DNA of 64,000 bases. Origin: Gymnodinialimonas phycosphaerae. Its GTDB lineage: Bacteria; Pseudomonadota; Alphaproteobacteria; Rhodobacterales; Rhodobacteraceae. The DNA is taken from contig NZ_JAIMBW010000001.1 in assembly GCF_019195455.1 (NCBI RefSeq), forward strand, positions 744,001-808,000. The letters are read 5' to 3'. How positions within the stretch are numbered: the stretch's first letter is position 1; every line of letters begins with the position of its first letter. The position numbers and the translations under genes are program-made. Positions 17,299 through 26,463 of the stretch are shown here, piece by piece. The notes beneath the pieces were generated by a model. It was not told the origin of the DNA and searched no databases. It was given only the letters and a program-made list of their open reading frames with translations.

Positions 17299-18777
17299 AT
17301 GGAGCAGACATTTCGCGACGATCAGATCTTTGTGGGCGGTATTTGGCAGAAGGGCCGTGGCGCGCCGATCACGTCCCATTTCGCTGCTGACGGCAGCGTG
17401 AACACCACGATTTCCGGTGCGTCAGCGGACGACGTCGAGCAGGCCATCGCCCGGGCACGGGACGCGCAACCTGCCTGGGGCGCGCTGAAGCCACACGAGC
17501 GCGCGACGGTCCTTTACCGCATCTCGGAGGGCCTCGCCTCCAATATCGAGCGTATTGGCTGGGTGCAAAGCCGCGATACCTCCAAGTCACTGGCGGAGAC
17601 GCGGGCCTTGGCGACATCCGCTGCGGCCACCTTCCGCTATTTCGCCGCTGTGGCCGAGACGTCGGACGACCTGCTGACAGTGCCGCGCGGCGATTACACC
17701 ACGGCGTCAATCCACGAGCCGTTGGGGCTGGTCGCGGCGATCACGCCGTGGAATTCGCCCATCGCCTCGGACGCCCAAAAGGTCGCGCCGGCGCTGGCGG
17801 CGGGCAATGCGGTCTTGTTGAAGCCGGCCAGTTGGTCGCCACTGGTCAGCCTTGAGTTGGCGCGCATCGCGGAAGAGGCGGGGCTGCCGCAGGGCCTGTT
17901 ATCGGTCCTGCCCGGCTCCGGGCGTGAGGTTGGCAATCTGCTGGTCGAGCACCGCGATATCGCCAAGGTCTCTTTCACCGGCGGCACGTCGACGGGCCGC
18001 AAGCTGGCCCATGCGGCGGCGGAAAAGCTGATGCCGGTCTCGCTGGAGTTGGGCGGCAAATCTCCTACCATCGTGTTCGACGATTGCGATGTGGATCTGG
18101 CGATTGCGGGGATCTTGTTCGGCATCTTCTCGTCGTCCGGCCAAAGCTGCATCGCGGGCTCGCGACTGTTCGTGCAGCGCAGCATCTACGACGCCTTTGT
18201 TGAGCGGCTGGTGACGGCCACGGAGGCACTGAGCGTCGGCCATCCGTTCGAGGCCACGACGCAGGTCTCTTCGTTGGTTCATCTCGATCACCGCGACAGC
18301 GTGGAGAGCTACGTTGCGACGGCGCGCGACGAGGGCGGAACGATCTTGTGCGGCGGGACACGGCCCAAAGACCCGGCCCTGCAAGCGGGCGCCTATTACA
18401 TGCCGACCATCATCGCAGGCCTCGCCAACACGGCACAGACCTGCCGTGAAGAGATTTTTGGCCCCGTTCTGGTCGTGATCCCTTTCGAGGACGAGGCCGA
18501 TGTCATCGCCCAGGGCAATGACAACGATTATGGCCTGGCCTGTGGCATTTGGTCGACGGACCATCGCCGCTGCCAGCGTATCGCGCGGGCCATTCAGGCG
18601 GGCACGGTCTGGATCAACACCTACAAGCAATTCTCTATCTCGACGCCCTTCGGTGGCGACGGCGACAGTGGCATGGGCCGAGAGAAAGGGCGCGCGGGAC
18701 TGCGCGCCTATCAGCGGCAAAAGTCGATCTACGAAGACATGTCGGGCAATCCGCACCCCTGGGCCAGATGGCCTTAG
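17299..18777 (+). CDS. NAD(P)-dependent aldehyde dehydrogenase
   Basis: 492-residue ALDH superfamily enzyme with the glutamate motif LELGGKSP, the catalytic cysteine in SSGQSCIAGSR and the cofactor loop SFTGGTSTGR. It resembles the hydroxymuconic/aminomuconic semialdehyde dehydrogenase group that oxidises meta-cleavage semialdehydes. The operon contains an extradiol dioxygenase and a ThDP enzyme that could each produce an aldehyde. It is the last gene of the operon starting at 12242 and its end overlaps the convergent IclR gene by 4 bases. Confidence 0.9.
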   Translation: MEQTFRDDQIFVGGIWQKGRGAPITSHFAADGSVNTTISGASADDVEQAIARARDAQPAWGALKPHERATVLYRISEGLASNIERIGWVQSRDTSKSLAETRALATSAAATFRYFAAVAETSDDLLTVPRGDYTTASIHEPLGLVAAITPWNSPIASDAQKVAPALAAGNAVLLKPASWSPLVSLELARIAEEAGLPQGLLSVLPGSGREVGNLLVEHRDIAKVSFTGGTSTGRKLAHAAAEKLMPVSLELGGKSPTIVFDDCDVDLAIAGILFGIFSSSGQSCIAGSRLFVQRSIYDAFVERLVTATEALSVGHPFEATTQVSSLVHLDHRDSVESYVATARDEGGTILCGGTRPKDPALQAGAYYMPTIIAGLANTAQTCREEIFGPVLVVIPFEDEADVIAQGNDNDYGLACGIWSTDHRRCQRIARAIQAGTVWINTYKQFSISTPFGGDGDSGMGREKGRAGLRAYQRQKSIYEDMSGNPHPWARWP

Positions 18778-19556
18778 CGCGCCGAATACCCCAGCGCGGC
18801 AGAGGCTTCTTGCGCCGCAGAGGTGACCGCCTCGATCAGGGCCGGATCACGGCCCGAGAACCGCGCCTCGGGGCCCGAGACGTTGATGCCGCCCACCACG
18901 TGACCCGTGTGGTCAAAGACCGCCGCGGCACACGATCCGATGCCCGCCTCGAAATTCCCCTGGCTCCAGGCGAACCCTTCGGCCTTGTCGTGGCGCGCCT
19001 GAGCAAGGATCGCGTCGATCGTTTGGGGGGTCTTGTCGGTGGCCTGTGCGGGCCGATCGCCTTCAAAGATCTGGCGCAACTGCGTCTCGGAGTATTCCGC
19101 AAGGATCGCGCGTCCGATGGAGGAGGCATGGGCCAACAGGCGCGATCCGGTGCGCACGTTGCTGACCAGATGGGAGTTCGGCGCCTCGCGCCCCAGGTAA
19201 ATGATCTCGCGCCCGTCCAGGACGCCCAGATGCGCGGACATCCCGGTTTGAAGACACAATTCACGCAGAATTGGCTGGCACAGCTGCACGATATCGCGAC
19301 CCTGAATCGCCAATGCCCCAAGGCTGACCAGCCCGGCCCCCAGGCGATACCCGGCGCCGTCCGGCAATTCTTCGATCATGCGGTGGTCCAGAAGGGTGTG
19401 GATCAGTCGGATCAGGGTGGTGCGGTTGATCCCCAGATCGCGCGCCACGATGGACAGGTTCCGCGCCCTCTCGCCCTCGCCAATATAGTGCAAAAGCTTC
19501 AGCGCGCGCTCGACCGGGGGGACGGAATAGCTGGCTTGGGATGGCGTGTCGACCAT
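18774..19556 (-). CDS. IclR-family transcriptional regulator
   Basis: 260-residue IclR protein: N-terminal winged HTH (LSIVARDLGINRTTLIRLIH) and C-terminal effector domain with GEIIYLGRE-like and EGFAWSQGNFEAGIGSCAAAVFD blocks. The ATG at 19556 is preferred to the upstream 30-residue extension because the family alignment starts near here. It diverges from the FAD-monooxygenase/TRAP operon, with the three-half-site operator at 19653-19677 in between. A second copy of that operator fronts the operon at 12242, so this protein probably controls both operons and itself. Confidence 0.92.
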   Translation of the reverse strand: MVDTPSQASYSVPPVERALKLLHYIGEGERARNLSIVARDLGINRTTLIRLIHTLLDHRMIEELPDGAGYRLGAGLVSLGALAIQGRDIVQLCQPILRELCLQTGMSAHLGVLDGREIIYLGREAPNSHLVSNVRTGSRLLAHASSIGRAILAEYSETQLRQIFEGDRPAQATDKTPQTIDAILAQARHDKAEGFAWSQGNFEAGIGSCAAAVFDHTGHVVGGINVSGPEARFSGRDPALIEAVTSAAQEASAALGYSAR

Positions 19557-19652
19557 TGGGATCAGTCCTGTCGTTCCGGGGGGCGTCCATCGAGTCGCGC
19601 CCGGCTGATGTGGCGGAAAACTATTGACCGAACCGGCGGTCTTCACCTATCT

Positions 19653-19677
19653 TTGAACAAGTAGTTCAAAATAGAAC
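19653..19677 (+). promoter_or_regulatory. Three-half-site operator upstream of the FAD monooxygenase/TRAP operon
   Basis: TTGAAC-N5-GTTCAA-N4-GAAC, with the dyad at 19653-19669 and the third half-site at 19674-19677, matching the element at 12143-12167 in every half-site and every spacing. It lies between the divergent IclR gene (start 19556) and the monooxygenase GTG start at 19704, a typical place for autoregulation plus control of the divergent operon. Confidence 0.78.
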
Positions 19678-19703
19678 ACTTGGCAAGCCCGGAGAGGTTA
19701 TCA

Positions 19704-20867
19704 GTGGCATTTTCAATCGGCATATGCGGCGGCGGGATCGGCGGGCTTTGTGCGGCCATTGCACTGCAACGTGCGGGTCACAGGGTTCAGGTTTTCGAAA
19801 AGGCGCGCTCGATCAACCGGGTCGGCGCGGACATTAACCTGACGCCGAACGCCGTCTTCGCCCTCGATCAATTGGGCGTTGGCGACTACCTCCGTCAAAG
19901 TGCCGCCCGCCCGACATTCCGCATCAGCCGCGACGGGATCAGCGGTGAAGAGACGTCCCGCTTGCCGATGAGCACTGCGGCGGAAGAGAAGTACGGCGCC
20001 CCGCAACTGACCATTCACCGGGCCGATCTGTTGGACGCGCTGCGCGCGCAAGTGTCCGAAGGCACGTTGCGCCTTGGCATGGCGGCAACATCGCTTGAAG
20101 CGGGTGAGGGGCAGGCGACCTTGGGCTTTGCGGATGGCACAAGTTCAACCTTCGACCTGGTGGTCGGCGCCGACGGCATCCATTCCGTCGTGCGAGAAGC
20201 GCTTTGGGGCGAGGATCATCCGCGCTACACGGGCATGGTGTCCTATCGCGGCACGTTCGCGCGCGAGAAGGCCGCCGGGATCCCCGATACGGACGCCTTC
20301 ACCAAATGGTGGGGCGAGGTGTCCGAGAAACAGATCGTGACCTTCCCGTTGACGCAGGGCAAAGAGATTTTCGTCTTTGCGACCCTGCCGCAGGACGATT
20401 GGTCCGAGGAAGGCTGGACGTTGCCCGGCAACGTCGATGACCTGCGCGACGCCTATGCCAACTTCCACGGCGATGCCCGCAAGTTGCTGGACGCGCTGGA
20501 CGAGGTCACGCGGTCCGCCCTGCATGTGCGTGATCCTATGCCGCAATGGGCCAAGGGCCGCGCCACGCTTCTGGGCGATGCCGCCCATCCCATGGTGCCT
20601 TTCATGGCCCAAGGCGCCTGCATGGCCATTGAGGACGGGGTCGTTCTGGCACGGTCCCTGTCAGAAGGCCCCAACGACATCACCACCGCTCTCCAGCGGT
20701 ATGAGATGGAACGCAAGCCCCGCACTGCGCGGGTCCAGGAAAGCTCGCTTGCCAACGACTGGCTCAAGAAGGCCGGCAATGCGGATTGGGTCTATGGCTA
20801 TAACGCCTGGACCACGCCGCTCCATGACATCACACCTAACGGGAGTTCCCATGAAACACGTGTTTAG
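19704..20867 (+). CDS. FAD-dependent aromatic monooxygenase (salicylate/3-hydroxybenzoate hydroxylase-like)
   Basis: 387-residue class A flavoprotein monooxygenase that would hydroxylate an aromatic ring with NAD(P)H and O2. FAD motifs are the N-terminal ICGGGIGGLCAAIAL, the DG motif VVGADGIHSVVR and the GD motif LLGDAAHPMVPFMAQG. The GTG at 19704 is preferred because GGAGAGG lies six bases upstream, whereas the TTG at 19680 abuts the operator. The closest named relatives are salicylate hydroxylase, 3-hydroxybenzoate 6-hydroxylase and 6-hydroxynicotinate 3-monooxygenase; the substrate cannot be fixed from sequence alone. Confidence 0.88.
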   Translation: MAFSIGICGGGIGGLCAAIALQRAGHRVQVFEKARSINRVGADINLTPNAVFALDQLGVGDYLRQSAARPTFRISRDGISGEETSRLPMSTAAEEKYGAPQLTIHRADLLDALRAQVSEGTLRLGMAATSLEAGEGQATLGFADGTSSTFDLVVGADGIHSVVREALWGEDHPRYTGMVSYRGTFAREKAAGIPDTDAFTKWWGEVSEKQIVTFPLTQGKEIFVFATLPQDDWSEEGWTLPGNVDDLRDAYANFHGDARKLLDALDEVTRSALHVRDPMPQWAKGRATLLGDAAHPMVPFMAQGACMAIEDGVVLARSLSEGPNDITTALQRYEMERKPRTARVQESSLANDWLKKAGNADWVYGYNAWTTPLHDITPNGSSHETRV

Positions 20868-21828
20868 CACCGCCTTGCTTGCGGCCGGCGTTGCCGCCGC
20901 CGCTGCCCCAGCACTCGCCGATCCGGTCGAGATCAACGCCGTGACGCTGGCGCCGCGCGCCGTCTACATCACCCAGCCCTTCGCCCAGTTCGTCGAGGAA
21001 GTGAACGAGATGTTCGAGGGCGAGATCGAGATTACCTGGCGCGGGGGCCCCGAGGTCATGCCGCCCTTTGGTCAGGCCGAAGGCGTGCGCAACGGTGCCA
21101 TGGGGATGACCTACACCAGCCCCAGCTACTATCAGGGCCTTGTGCCGACGTCCGGCACCATGAACCTGTCGTTCATGAACTACGAAGACATCGCCGCGAC
21201 CGATTATCACGAGCGGATGACCGAACTACACGCCGAGCAAGACCTTGCATTCATTGGTGAAATTCCCGCCACGCAGCTAAACTTCCAGATCTACATGGGC
21301 GAAGAAGTCACCAGCCTGGCTGACCTTGAAGGCCAGCGCATCCGCGTGTTCCCGACGCTTCTGCCGCTGGTCCAGGCCCTCGGCGCAGAGCCGATCGTGC
21401 TGCCGATGCAAGAGATCTACACCGCGCTGGAGCGCGGCACCATCGATGGGTTCATGCAAGGTCCGCTGGGGCAGGCGGCTCAATTCGAGGGGCTGGTCTC
21501 CACCGTCATTCAGCCCGGCGTCTACCGTGCCGGCTTCCCGGTGCTGATGAACATGGATCTGTTCAACGAGATGTCGCCCGACCTGCAAGAGCGGTTCGTG
21601 ACCTTCCTGCGCGAAGATTTTGCACCGCGGATGGACAACATCTGGGAAGAAGACATCGCCACCGAGCGCGCCGCGCAGGAGGCCGCCGGTTTCGGCTTCC
21701 TTGTGCTGCCCGAGGAAGAGGCCGCGCGCTACGAGACGATGGCCATGGACGCCGCTTGGGCCATGACGGCCGAGAACGCGGGCGAAGAAGTCGCCGCTGA
21801 GCTGCGCGAAATGCTCGACCGTCAGTAA
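20851..21828 (+). CDS. TRAP transporter solute-binding protein (DctP family)
   Basis: 325-residue periplasmic receptor with a Sec signal peptide (about 23 residues ending APALA-D). The receptor shows the DctP core, including LADLEGQRIRVFPT near residue 150 with the arginine that usually binds the substrate carboxylate, and LERGTIDGFMQG near residue 190. The ATG at 20851 lies inside the end of the monooxygenase gene (17-base overlap). Because it is cotranscribed with two flavin monooxygenases and a sulfatase, an aromatic or sulfated aromatic acid is the likely ligand. Confidence 0.9.
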   Translation: MKHVFSTALLAAGVAAAAAPALADPVEINAVTLAPRAVYITQPFAQFVEEVNEMFEGEIEITWRGGPEVMPPFGQAEGVRNGAMGMTYTSPSYYQGLVPTSGTMNLSFMNYEDIAATDYHERMTELHAEQDLAFIGEIPATQLNFQIYMGEEVTSLADLEGQRIRVFPTLLPLVQALGAEPIVLPMQEIYTALERGTIDGFMQGPLGQAAQFEGLVSTVIQPGVYRAGFPVLMNMDLFNEMSPDLQERFVTFLREDFAPRMDNIWEEDIATERAAQEAAGFGFLVLPEEEAARYETMAMDAAWAMTAENAGEEVAAELREMLDRQ

Positions 21829-21849
21829 CCTGAAGGCAAAAGAAAAATC

Positions 21850-21878
21850 GGCGAAGGCGGGCGTGTCCCGGCTTCGCC
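21850..21878 (+). terminator. Stem-loop between TRAP binding-protein gene and dctQ
   Basis: A 12-base stem with one mismatch (21850-21861 pairing with 21867-21878) and a five-base loop. No T-run follows, so full termination is unlikely. It more plausibly protects the 3' end of the binding-protein message or reduces downstream expression. Confidence 0.6.
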
Positions 21879-21903
21879 CCCGGGCAAGAGCGGAAGGCAG
21901 CAG

Positions 21904-22404
21904 GTGGATCAGATCCTAACCCAGATAAGGCGTGTCATCAGCGGCTTGAACCTGATGCTTGCCATCATCGGTGCTGCGCTTTTGTTCATGATCGCGGTGA
22001 TCATCTGTCTAGAGGTGACCCTGCGTGCCTTTGGCTTTGCGTCGCAACTTTGGGTGATCGAGGTCAGCGAATATTCGCTTTTGTTCATCACCTTCCTTGG
22101 CGCGCCTTACCTGCTTGAAAAGAACATGCACGTGGTGCTGGACCTGATCTACGACAAGTTGACGGGCGGCCCGCGCCTATTGCTTCAAATCTTGAACGCA
22201 AGTATCGGTTTCGCGCTTTGCGCTGTGCTGGCCGTTGTGGGCGTCAGTGTGGTGATTGAACAATTCGAACTTGGCGTGCGGCAGGTGACGGTGATGCGTC
22301 CGCAAAGCTGGTGGATCACGGCGGCCTTACCCCTTGGCATGGGCCTGATGGCTGTGCAGTTCTTCGACCAGATCGTTCGATCCTTTCGTGGCGAGAGGCT
22401 CTGA
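21904..22404 (+). CDS. TRAP transporter small permease (DctQ)
   Basis: 166-residue membrane protein with four hydrophobic segments, the DctQ layout, including the EVSEYSLLFITFLGAPYLL segment. It pairs with the DctM permease encoded three bases downstream. The GTG start has an AAGG-like Shine-Dalgarno upstream. It follows the binding-protein gene after 75 bases containing the stem-loop. Confidence 0.87.
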   Translation: MDQILTQIRRVISGLNLMLAIIGAALLFMIAVIICLEVTLRAFGFASQLWVIEVSEYSLLFITFLGAPYLLEKNMHVVLDLIYDKLTGGPRLLLQILNASIGFALCAVLAVVGVSVVIEQFELGVRQVTVMRPQSWWITAALPLGMGLMAVQFFDQIVRSFRGERL

Positions 22405-22407
22405 GCG

Positions 22408-23724
22408 ATGGAATGGTATTATACACTCACCATCATCCTGGTCCCGTTGTTCATCCTGATGATGATGGGCCTGCCGGTCGCGTTTTCGTTCCTGACGGTC
22501 AATCTGGTGGGTGCCTATATCCTGATGGGCGGCTTTTCCGGGATCGAGCAACTGGTCCTCAACACCGTGGGTTCGATCACCAGTTTTACCCTGATCCCCA
22601 TCGCGCTTTTCATGATCATGGGCGAGGCGATGTTCCGATCCGGCATCGCAATCGATCTGATGGACACGTTGGACAAATGGTTCGGGAAACTGCGCGGGCG
22701 GCTGGCCCTGATGGCCGTGGGCGGGGGCGTGTTGTTCTCCACGTTGACAGGCAATTCCATGGGGTCGATCGCGCTTCTGGGATCAAGCCTCACGCCCGAG
22801 ATGGAGAAGCGCGGCTACGCCAAATCCATGTCGCTGGGGCCGATCCTGGGGTCTTCGGGGCTGGCGATCATGATCCCACCCTCGTCGCTGGCGGTGGTTC
22901 TGGGGGTGATCGGCGACATCTCCATCGGGCGCATCCTGATCGGGATCATCGTGCCGGGCCTGTTGATGGCGCTTCTTTACGTCGTCTACATCCTTGGCCG
23001 CTGCCACCTGCAACCGCACCTGGCCCCGTCCTTTGATGTGCCCAAGGTAAGCATGGGAGAAAAACTGCGGGCCACGGGCCTGAACATCGTGCCGCTGTCG
23101 GTCATCGTCTTTTCGGTGGTGGGCGTGATCTTCCTGGGCATCGCTACCCCCAGCGAGGCCGCCGCGACAGGCGCTTTCGCCACACTGGCACTTGCCGCCG
23201 TGCGTCGCCGCCTGACGCCAAAGGTCTTTGGCGACACGATGTTTTCCAGCGCCAACATCTCGGTCATGGTGCTGCTGATCGTGTCCGGTGCGGTCACGTT
23301 CTCGCAGTTGTTGGCCTATACGGGGGCTACCTACGGGATGGTCGATGCGGTCCTTGACCTCGATATCTCGAACGAGGCGATTGTCTTCATGATGATCATG
23401 CTGGTGGCGTTCATGGGGATGTTCATGGGGCCGCTGCCGATCATGCTGATCACCCTGCCGATCTTCGTGCCGGTGGTGCAGCAGTTCAACATGGACCTGA
23501 TCTGGTTCGCCGCGCTGTTTCTTGTCGCGATCGAAACCGGGGCGACCTCGCCACCGTTCGGGGCGGCGCTGTTCGTGATGAAGGCGGTGGCGCCCCGAGG
23601 CACGACGATGGGCGATATCTACCGATCCGCCATCCCGTTCATTATCCTCGATCTCGTCGCCATTTTGCTCATCTTCTTCATTCCCGAACTGGTAACTTTC
23701 CCCGTCGATCTGATGTTCCGATGA
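22408..23724 (+). CDS. TRAP transporter large permease (DctM)
   Basis: 438-residue polytopic membrane protein forming the ion-driven transport channel of the TRAP system. Family blocks visible are LLFSTLTGNSMGSIALLGSSL, GSSGLAIMIPPSS, ATPSEAAATGAFA and TGATSPPFGAALFVMK near the C-terminus. The length is normal for DctM. The end overlaps the ATG of the sulfatase gene, linking uptake to desulfation. Confidence 0.92.
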   Translation: MEWYYTLTIILVPLFILMMMGLPVAFSFLTVNLVGAYILMGGFSGIEQLVLNTVGSITSFTLIPIALFMIMGEAMFRSGIAIDLMDTLDKWFGKLRGRLALMAVGGGVLFSTLTGNSMGSIALLGSSLTPEMEKRGYAKSMSLGPILGSSGLAIMIPPSSLAVVLGVIGDISIGRILIGIIVPGLLMALLYVVYILGRCHLQPHLAPSFDVPKVSMGEKLRATGLNIVPLSVIVFSVVGVIFLGIATPSEAAATGAFATLALAAVRRRLTPKVFGDTMFSSANISVMVLLIVSGAVTFSQLLAYTGATYGMVDAVLDLDISNEAIVFMMIMLVAFMGMFMGPLPIMLITLPIFVPVVQQFNMDLIWFAALFLVAIETGATSPPFGAALFVMKAVAPRGTTMGDIYRSAIPFIILDLVAILLIFFIPELVTFPVDLMFR

Positions 23725-25280
23725 CCCGCCCGAACTTCCTTGTCATCATGACCGATCAGCAACGCGCCGATCATTTGGGGTGCTATGGCAACGGGATCGT
23801 TCGAACGCCCCATATCGATGGGCTGGCCGCACGCGGCACGCGGTTCGACAGGTTTTACGTCGCCAACCCCATCTGCCAACCCAACCGCGCCGCGCTGGCG
23901 ACGGGGCAGGTGACCTCGGTCAACGGGTGCCGTCAGAACGGTATTCCCCTTGGATTGGATTGCACGACCTATGCCGATGTGCTGCGCGCGTCAGGCTATC
24001 GCACCGGGTTGACGGGCAAGGCGCATTTTCAAAACGTCTCTCCGGTGCCCGCGCGGCAACCAGAGGCAACGGGGCAGGGCGCGAAACCGCCGGCCCCCTT
24101 CGATCTGTCGCGCAGAAGCCAACGGCGTGGGCCCGACTACGCCCATGAGATCCGCAAGAACTGGATCGAAGACCCCGATCACGCCGTCCCACGCCCCTAC
24201 TACGGGTTCGATCACTTGCGCCTCTGCATCGGCCATGGCGATCAGGTGGAGGGGCATTATTCGGCGTGGTTGCGGGACCGTTTGGACGGTGCCCCCGATC
24301 CGCGGGGCCGCGCCGCGTCCCTTGGCAATGATCTGGATGCCCCACAAATCTGGCGCACCGCGGTGCCCGAAGACCTCTACCCGACGACCTACGTCGGCCA
24401 GGAGGCCTGCGCCTTTCTGCAAGACCCCAGCGATGACCCGTTCCTGCTGGTGGCCTCTTTTCCTGACCCGCATCACCCGTTCACGCCGCCCGGGCGCTAC
24501 TTCGACATGTATGACCCGGCGGATATCCCGCTGCCTGAAAGCTTTGATCAGCCGACGTCGGCGCGCAAAGACCTGCCGCGCCACATCCAGCGTGTCTATG
24601 AGATCGGCGGAGAAAAGCCCGACGCCTATTGGCCGTTCCACAGCGACGCCGAGGCCACGCGCCAGATGATCGCGCTGAATTACGGCGCGATCACCATGGT
24701 TGATGATTGGGTCGGGCGAATATTGGCCGCGCTGGAGGAAACCGGGAAGGCGGGCAACACCATCGTCGTCTTCATGTCCGATCACGGCGACTACATGGGC
24801 GACCATGGCACGATCCTGAAACACGGGCTGCACACGCATGGGCTGATCCGCGTACCGCTGATCTGGTCCGATCCCCGGCGCACGGCTGGGGTGTCCGGGC
24901 TGCAAGGCAGCGCCATCGACTTCGCGCCGACGCTGCTGCAAGCGGCGGGGATCAAGTGTCCCATTGGCATGCAAGGCCGCGATCTGCTGGCCGAAGATGC
25001 CGCCGATCTGCCCGTTTTGATCGAGGACGCGGGCCTGGCCTTCGCCAGTGACGACGGTTGCACTGCCAGCCGTACGCTGGTGCATGAGCGCTGGCGGTTG
25101 AGCGTTTTCGAAGGCTCCGACCTGGGCGAGTTGTACGACTTGGAAGCCGATCCGCACGAGGTGACGAACCTCTGGGCCGATCCCACTGCGGCCCCGCGCA
25201 AGGCCTACATGATGCAGCACCTCGCCCTGCGGATGATCGCCCTGCGCGATACCTCTCTCCTTTCCACACATCAGGCCTGA
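23721..25280 (+). CDS. Sulfatase (formylglycine-dependent, alkaline phosphatase fold)
   Basis: 519-residue type I sulfatase. The N-terminal metal site (IMTDQQRADHLG) and the maturation motif C52-Q-P-N-R, where Cys is converted to formylglycine, are present. The second metal block is FMSDHGDYMGDHG near residue 350. There is no signal peptide, so it acts in the cytoplasm on an imported sulfate or phosphonate ester. The ATGA overlap with dctM and the adjacent monooxygenase suggest that a sulfated aromatic is taken up and desulfated. Phosphonate monoester hydrolases share the fold and are the main alternative. Confidence 0.88.
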   Translation: MTRPNFLVIMTDQQRADHLGCYGNGIVRTPHIDGLAARGTRFDRFYVANPICQPNRAALATGQVTSVNGCRQNGIPLGLDCTTYADVLRASGYRTGLTGKAHFQNVSPVPARQPEATGQGAKPPAPFDLSRRSQRRGPDYAHEIRKNWIEDPDHAVPRPYYGFDHLRLCIGHGDQVEGHYSAWLRDRLDGAPDPRGRAASLGNDLDAPQIWRTAVPEDLYPTTYVGQEACAFLQDPSDDPFLLVASFPDPHHPFTPPGRYFDMYDPADIPLPESFDQPTSARKDLPRHIQRVYEIGGEKPDAYWPFHSDAEATRQMIALNYGAITMVDDWVGRILAALEETGKAGNTIVVFMSDHGDYMGDHGTILKHGLHTHGLIRVPLIWSDPRRTAGVSGLQGSAIDFAPTLLQAAGIKCPIGMQGRDLLAEDAADLPVLIEDAGLAFASDDGCTASRTLVHERWRLSVFEGSDLGELYDLEADPHEVTNLWADPTAAPRKAYMMQHLALRMIALRDTSLLSTHQA

Positions 25281-25281
25281 C

Positions 25282-26463
25282 ATGATGCAAAACTCTTTGG
25301 ATATCCTGATCATCGGTGCTGGTATCGCAGGCTGCTGCGCCGCAATTGCGTTGACGCAGAAGGGCCACCGGGTTCGGGTGGTCGAGAAGCAGGACGCGTG
25401 GCGGTTCCAAAGCTCAGGCATTTTTGTTTACGCCAATGGGTTGGAAAGCCTCAAGAAACTTGGGATTCTGGAAGATATGCTTGCGGCGGGATTCGCCGTG
25501 CCCGAGGGCCGCAACGCCTACTACGACCACACGGGCCAGCCGATTGTCGAGACGATCTATCCCACTGCCGATGAAGGCCGCATCCCCGCGATCCTCGGGA
25601 TCAAGCGGGCCGAGATGCACCGCGTGATGGCGGCGCGCGTCACTGCGCTTGGGGTGCCCGTGCAGTTGGGGACGACGGTCGCGGCGCTGGACGAAACGGC
25701 GGACGGTATCACTGTAACATTGTCGGATGGAACGACGGTGCAGGCCGATCTGGTGGTGGCCGCCGACGGCCTGCGGTCCGCCACCCGCGCGATGATCGGC
25801 ATTGACGTGGCGCCGCGCTACACCGGGGTCGGCGTGTGGCGAGCGGTGCATCGGCGACCTGACGCGTTGCGCGACAAGATCATGATGATGGGTCCCGCCA
25901 AGCGTTTCGGGATCATGCCGATCAGTGACGATCTCCTCTATACGTTCGGCACCGTGGCCGAGCCCAAGGACAGCTACTACGCCCCCGCCGATTGGCCCCG
26001 GATCATGGCCGGACGCTTCGCGGAATTTGCGGGCCCTGCCGCGCCGTTTTTGGCGGAATTGAGTGCGCAAACCGAAGTGCTCTACACGGCGGTGGAAGAG
26101 GTCGTCCTGCCGTTGCCATGGCACCGGGGGCGGGTGCAGTTGATCGGCGACGCGGCCCATGCCTCCACCCCGTTCATGGGACAGGGCGGCGCGATGGCGA
26201 TGCAGGACGCGGTGGTTCTGGCTGAGGCCTTGGCAGCCCATGAGACGCTGGAAGAAGCGCTGACATCCTTCGGGCAGGCGCGCTTGCCCGTCTGCGCCTT
26301 CGTGCAGGATGTCTCCCGTGCCGTTGGCGAGGCCGGGGCGCAAGAGGCGACCGGCGATGCGTCGGCGCGCCACGCCGAGATGCGCGCGACCGCGCAAGAG
26401 AAGGTCGACGGGTTCTATGGCAGGCTCAAGGCCTTGTCAGAGGCGGCGCATTTCCGTCAGTGA
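25282..26463 (+). CDS. FAD-dependent aromatic monooxygenase
   Basis: 393-residue class A flavoprotein hydroxylase with the N-terminal ADP-binding motif ILIIGAGIAGCCAAIAL, the DG motif VVAADGLRSATR and the GD motif LIGDAAHASTPFMGQGG. It is distinct from the enzyme encoded at 19704 and may hydroxylate the desulfated product, giving successive hydroxylations before ring cleavage. Two ATG codons are adjacent (25282, 25285). Its 3' end overlaps the convergent pentapeptide-repeat gene by 7 bases. Confidence 0.88.
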   Translation: MMQNSLDILIIGAGIAGCCAAIALTQKGHRVRVVEKQDAWRFQSSGIFVYANGLESLKKLGILEDMLAAGFAVPEGRNAYYDHTGQPIVETIYPTADEGRIPAILGIKRAEMHRVMAARVTALGVPVQLGTTVAALDETADGITVTLSDGTTVQADLVVAADGLRSATRAMIGIDVAPRYTGVGVWRAVHRRPDALRDKIMMMGPAKRFGIMPISDDLLYTFGTVAEPKDSYYAPADWPRIMAGRFAEFAGPAAPFLAELSAQTEVLYTAVEEVVLPLPWHRGRVQLIGDAAHASTPFMGQGGAMAMQDAVVLAEALAAHETLEEALTSFGQARLPVCAFVQDVSRAVGEAGAQEATGDASARHAEMRATAQEKVDGFYGRLKALSEAAHFRQ

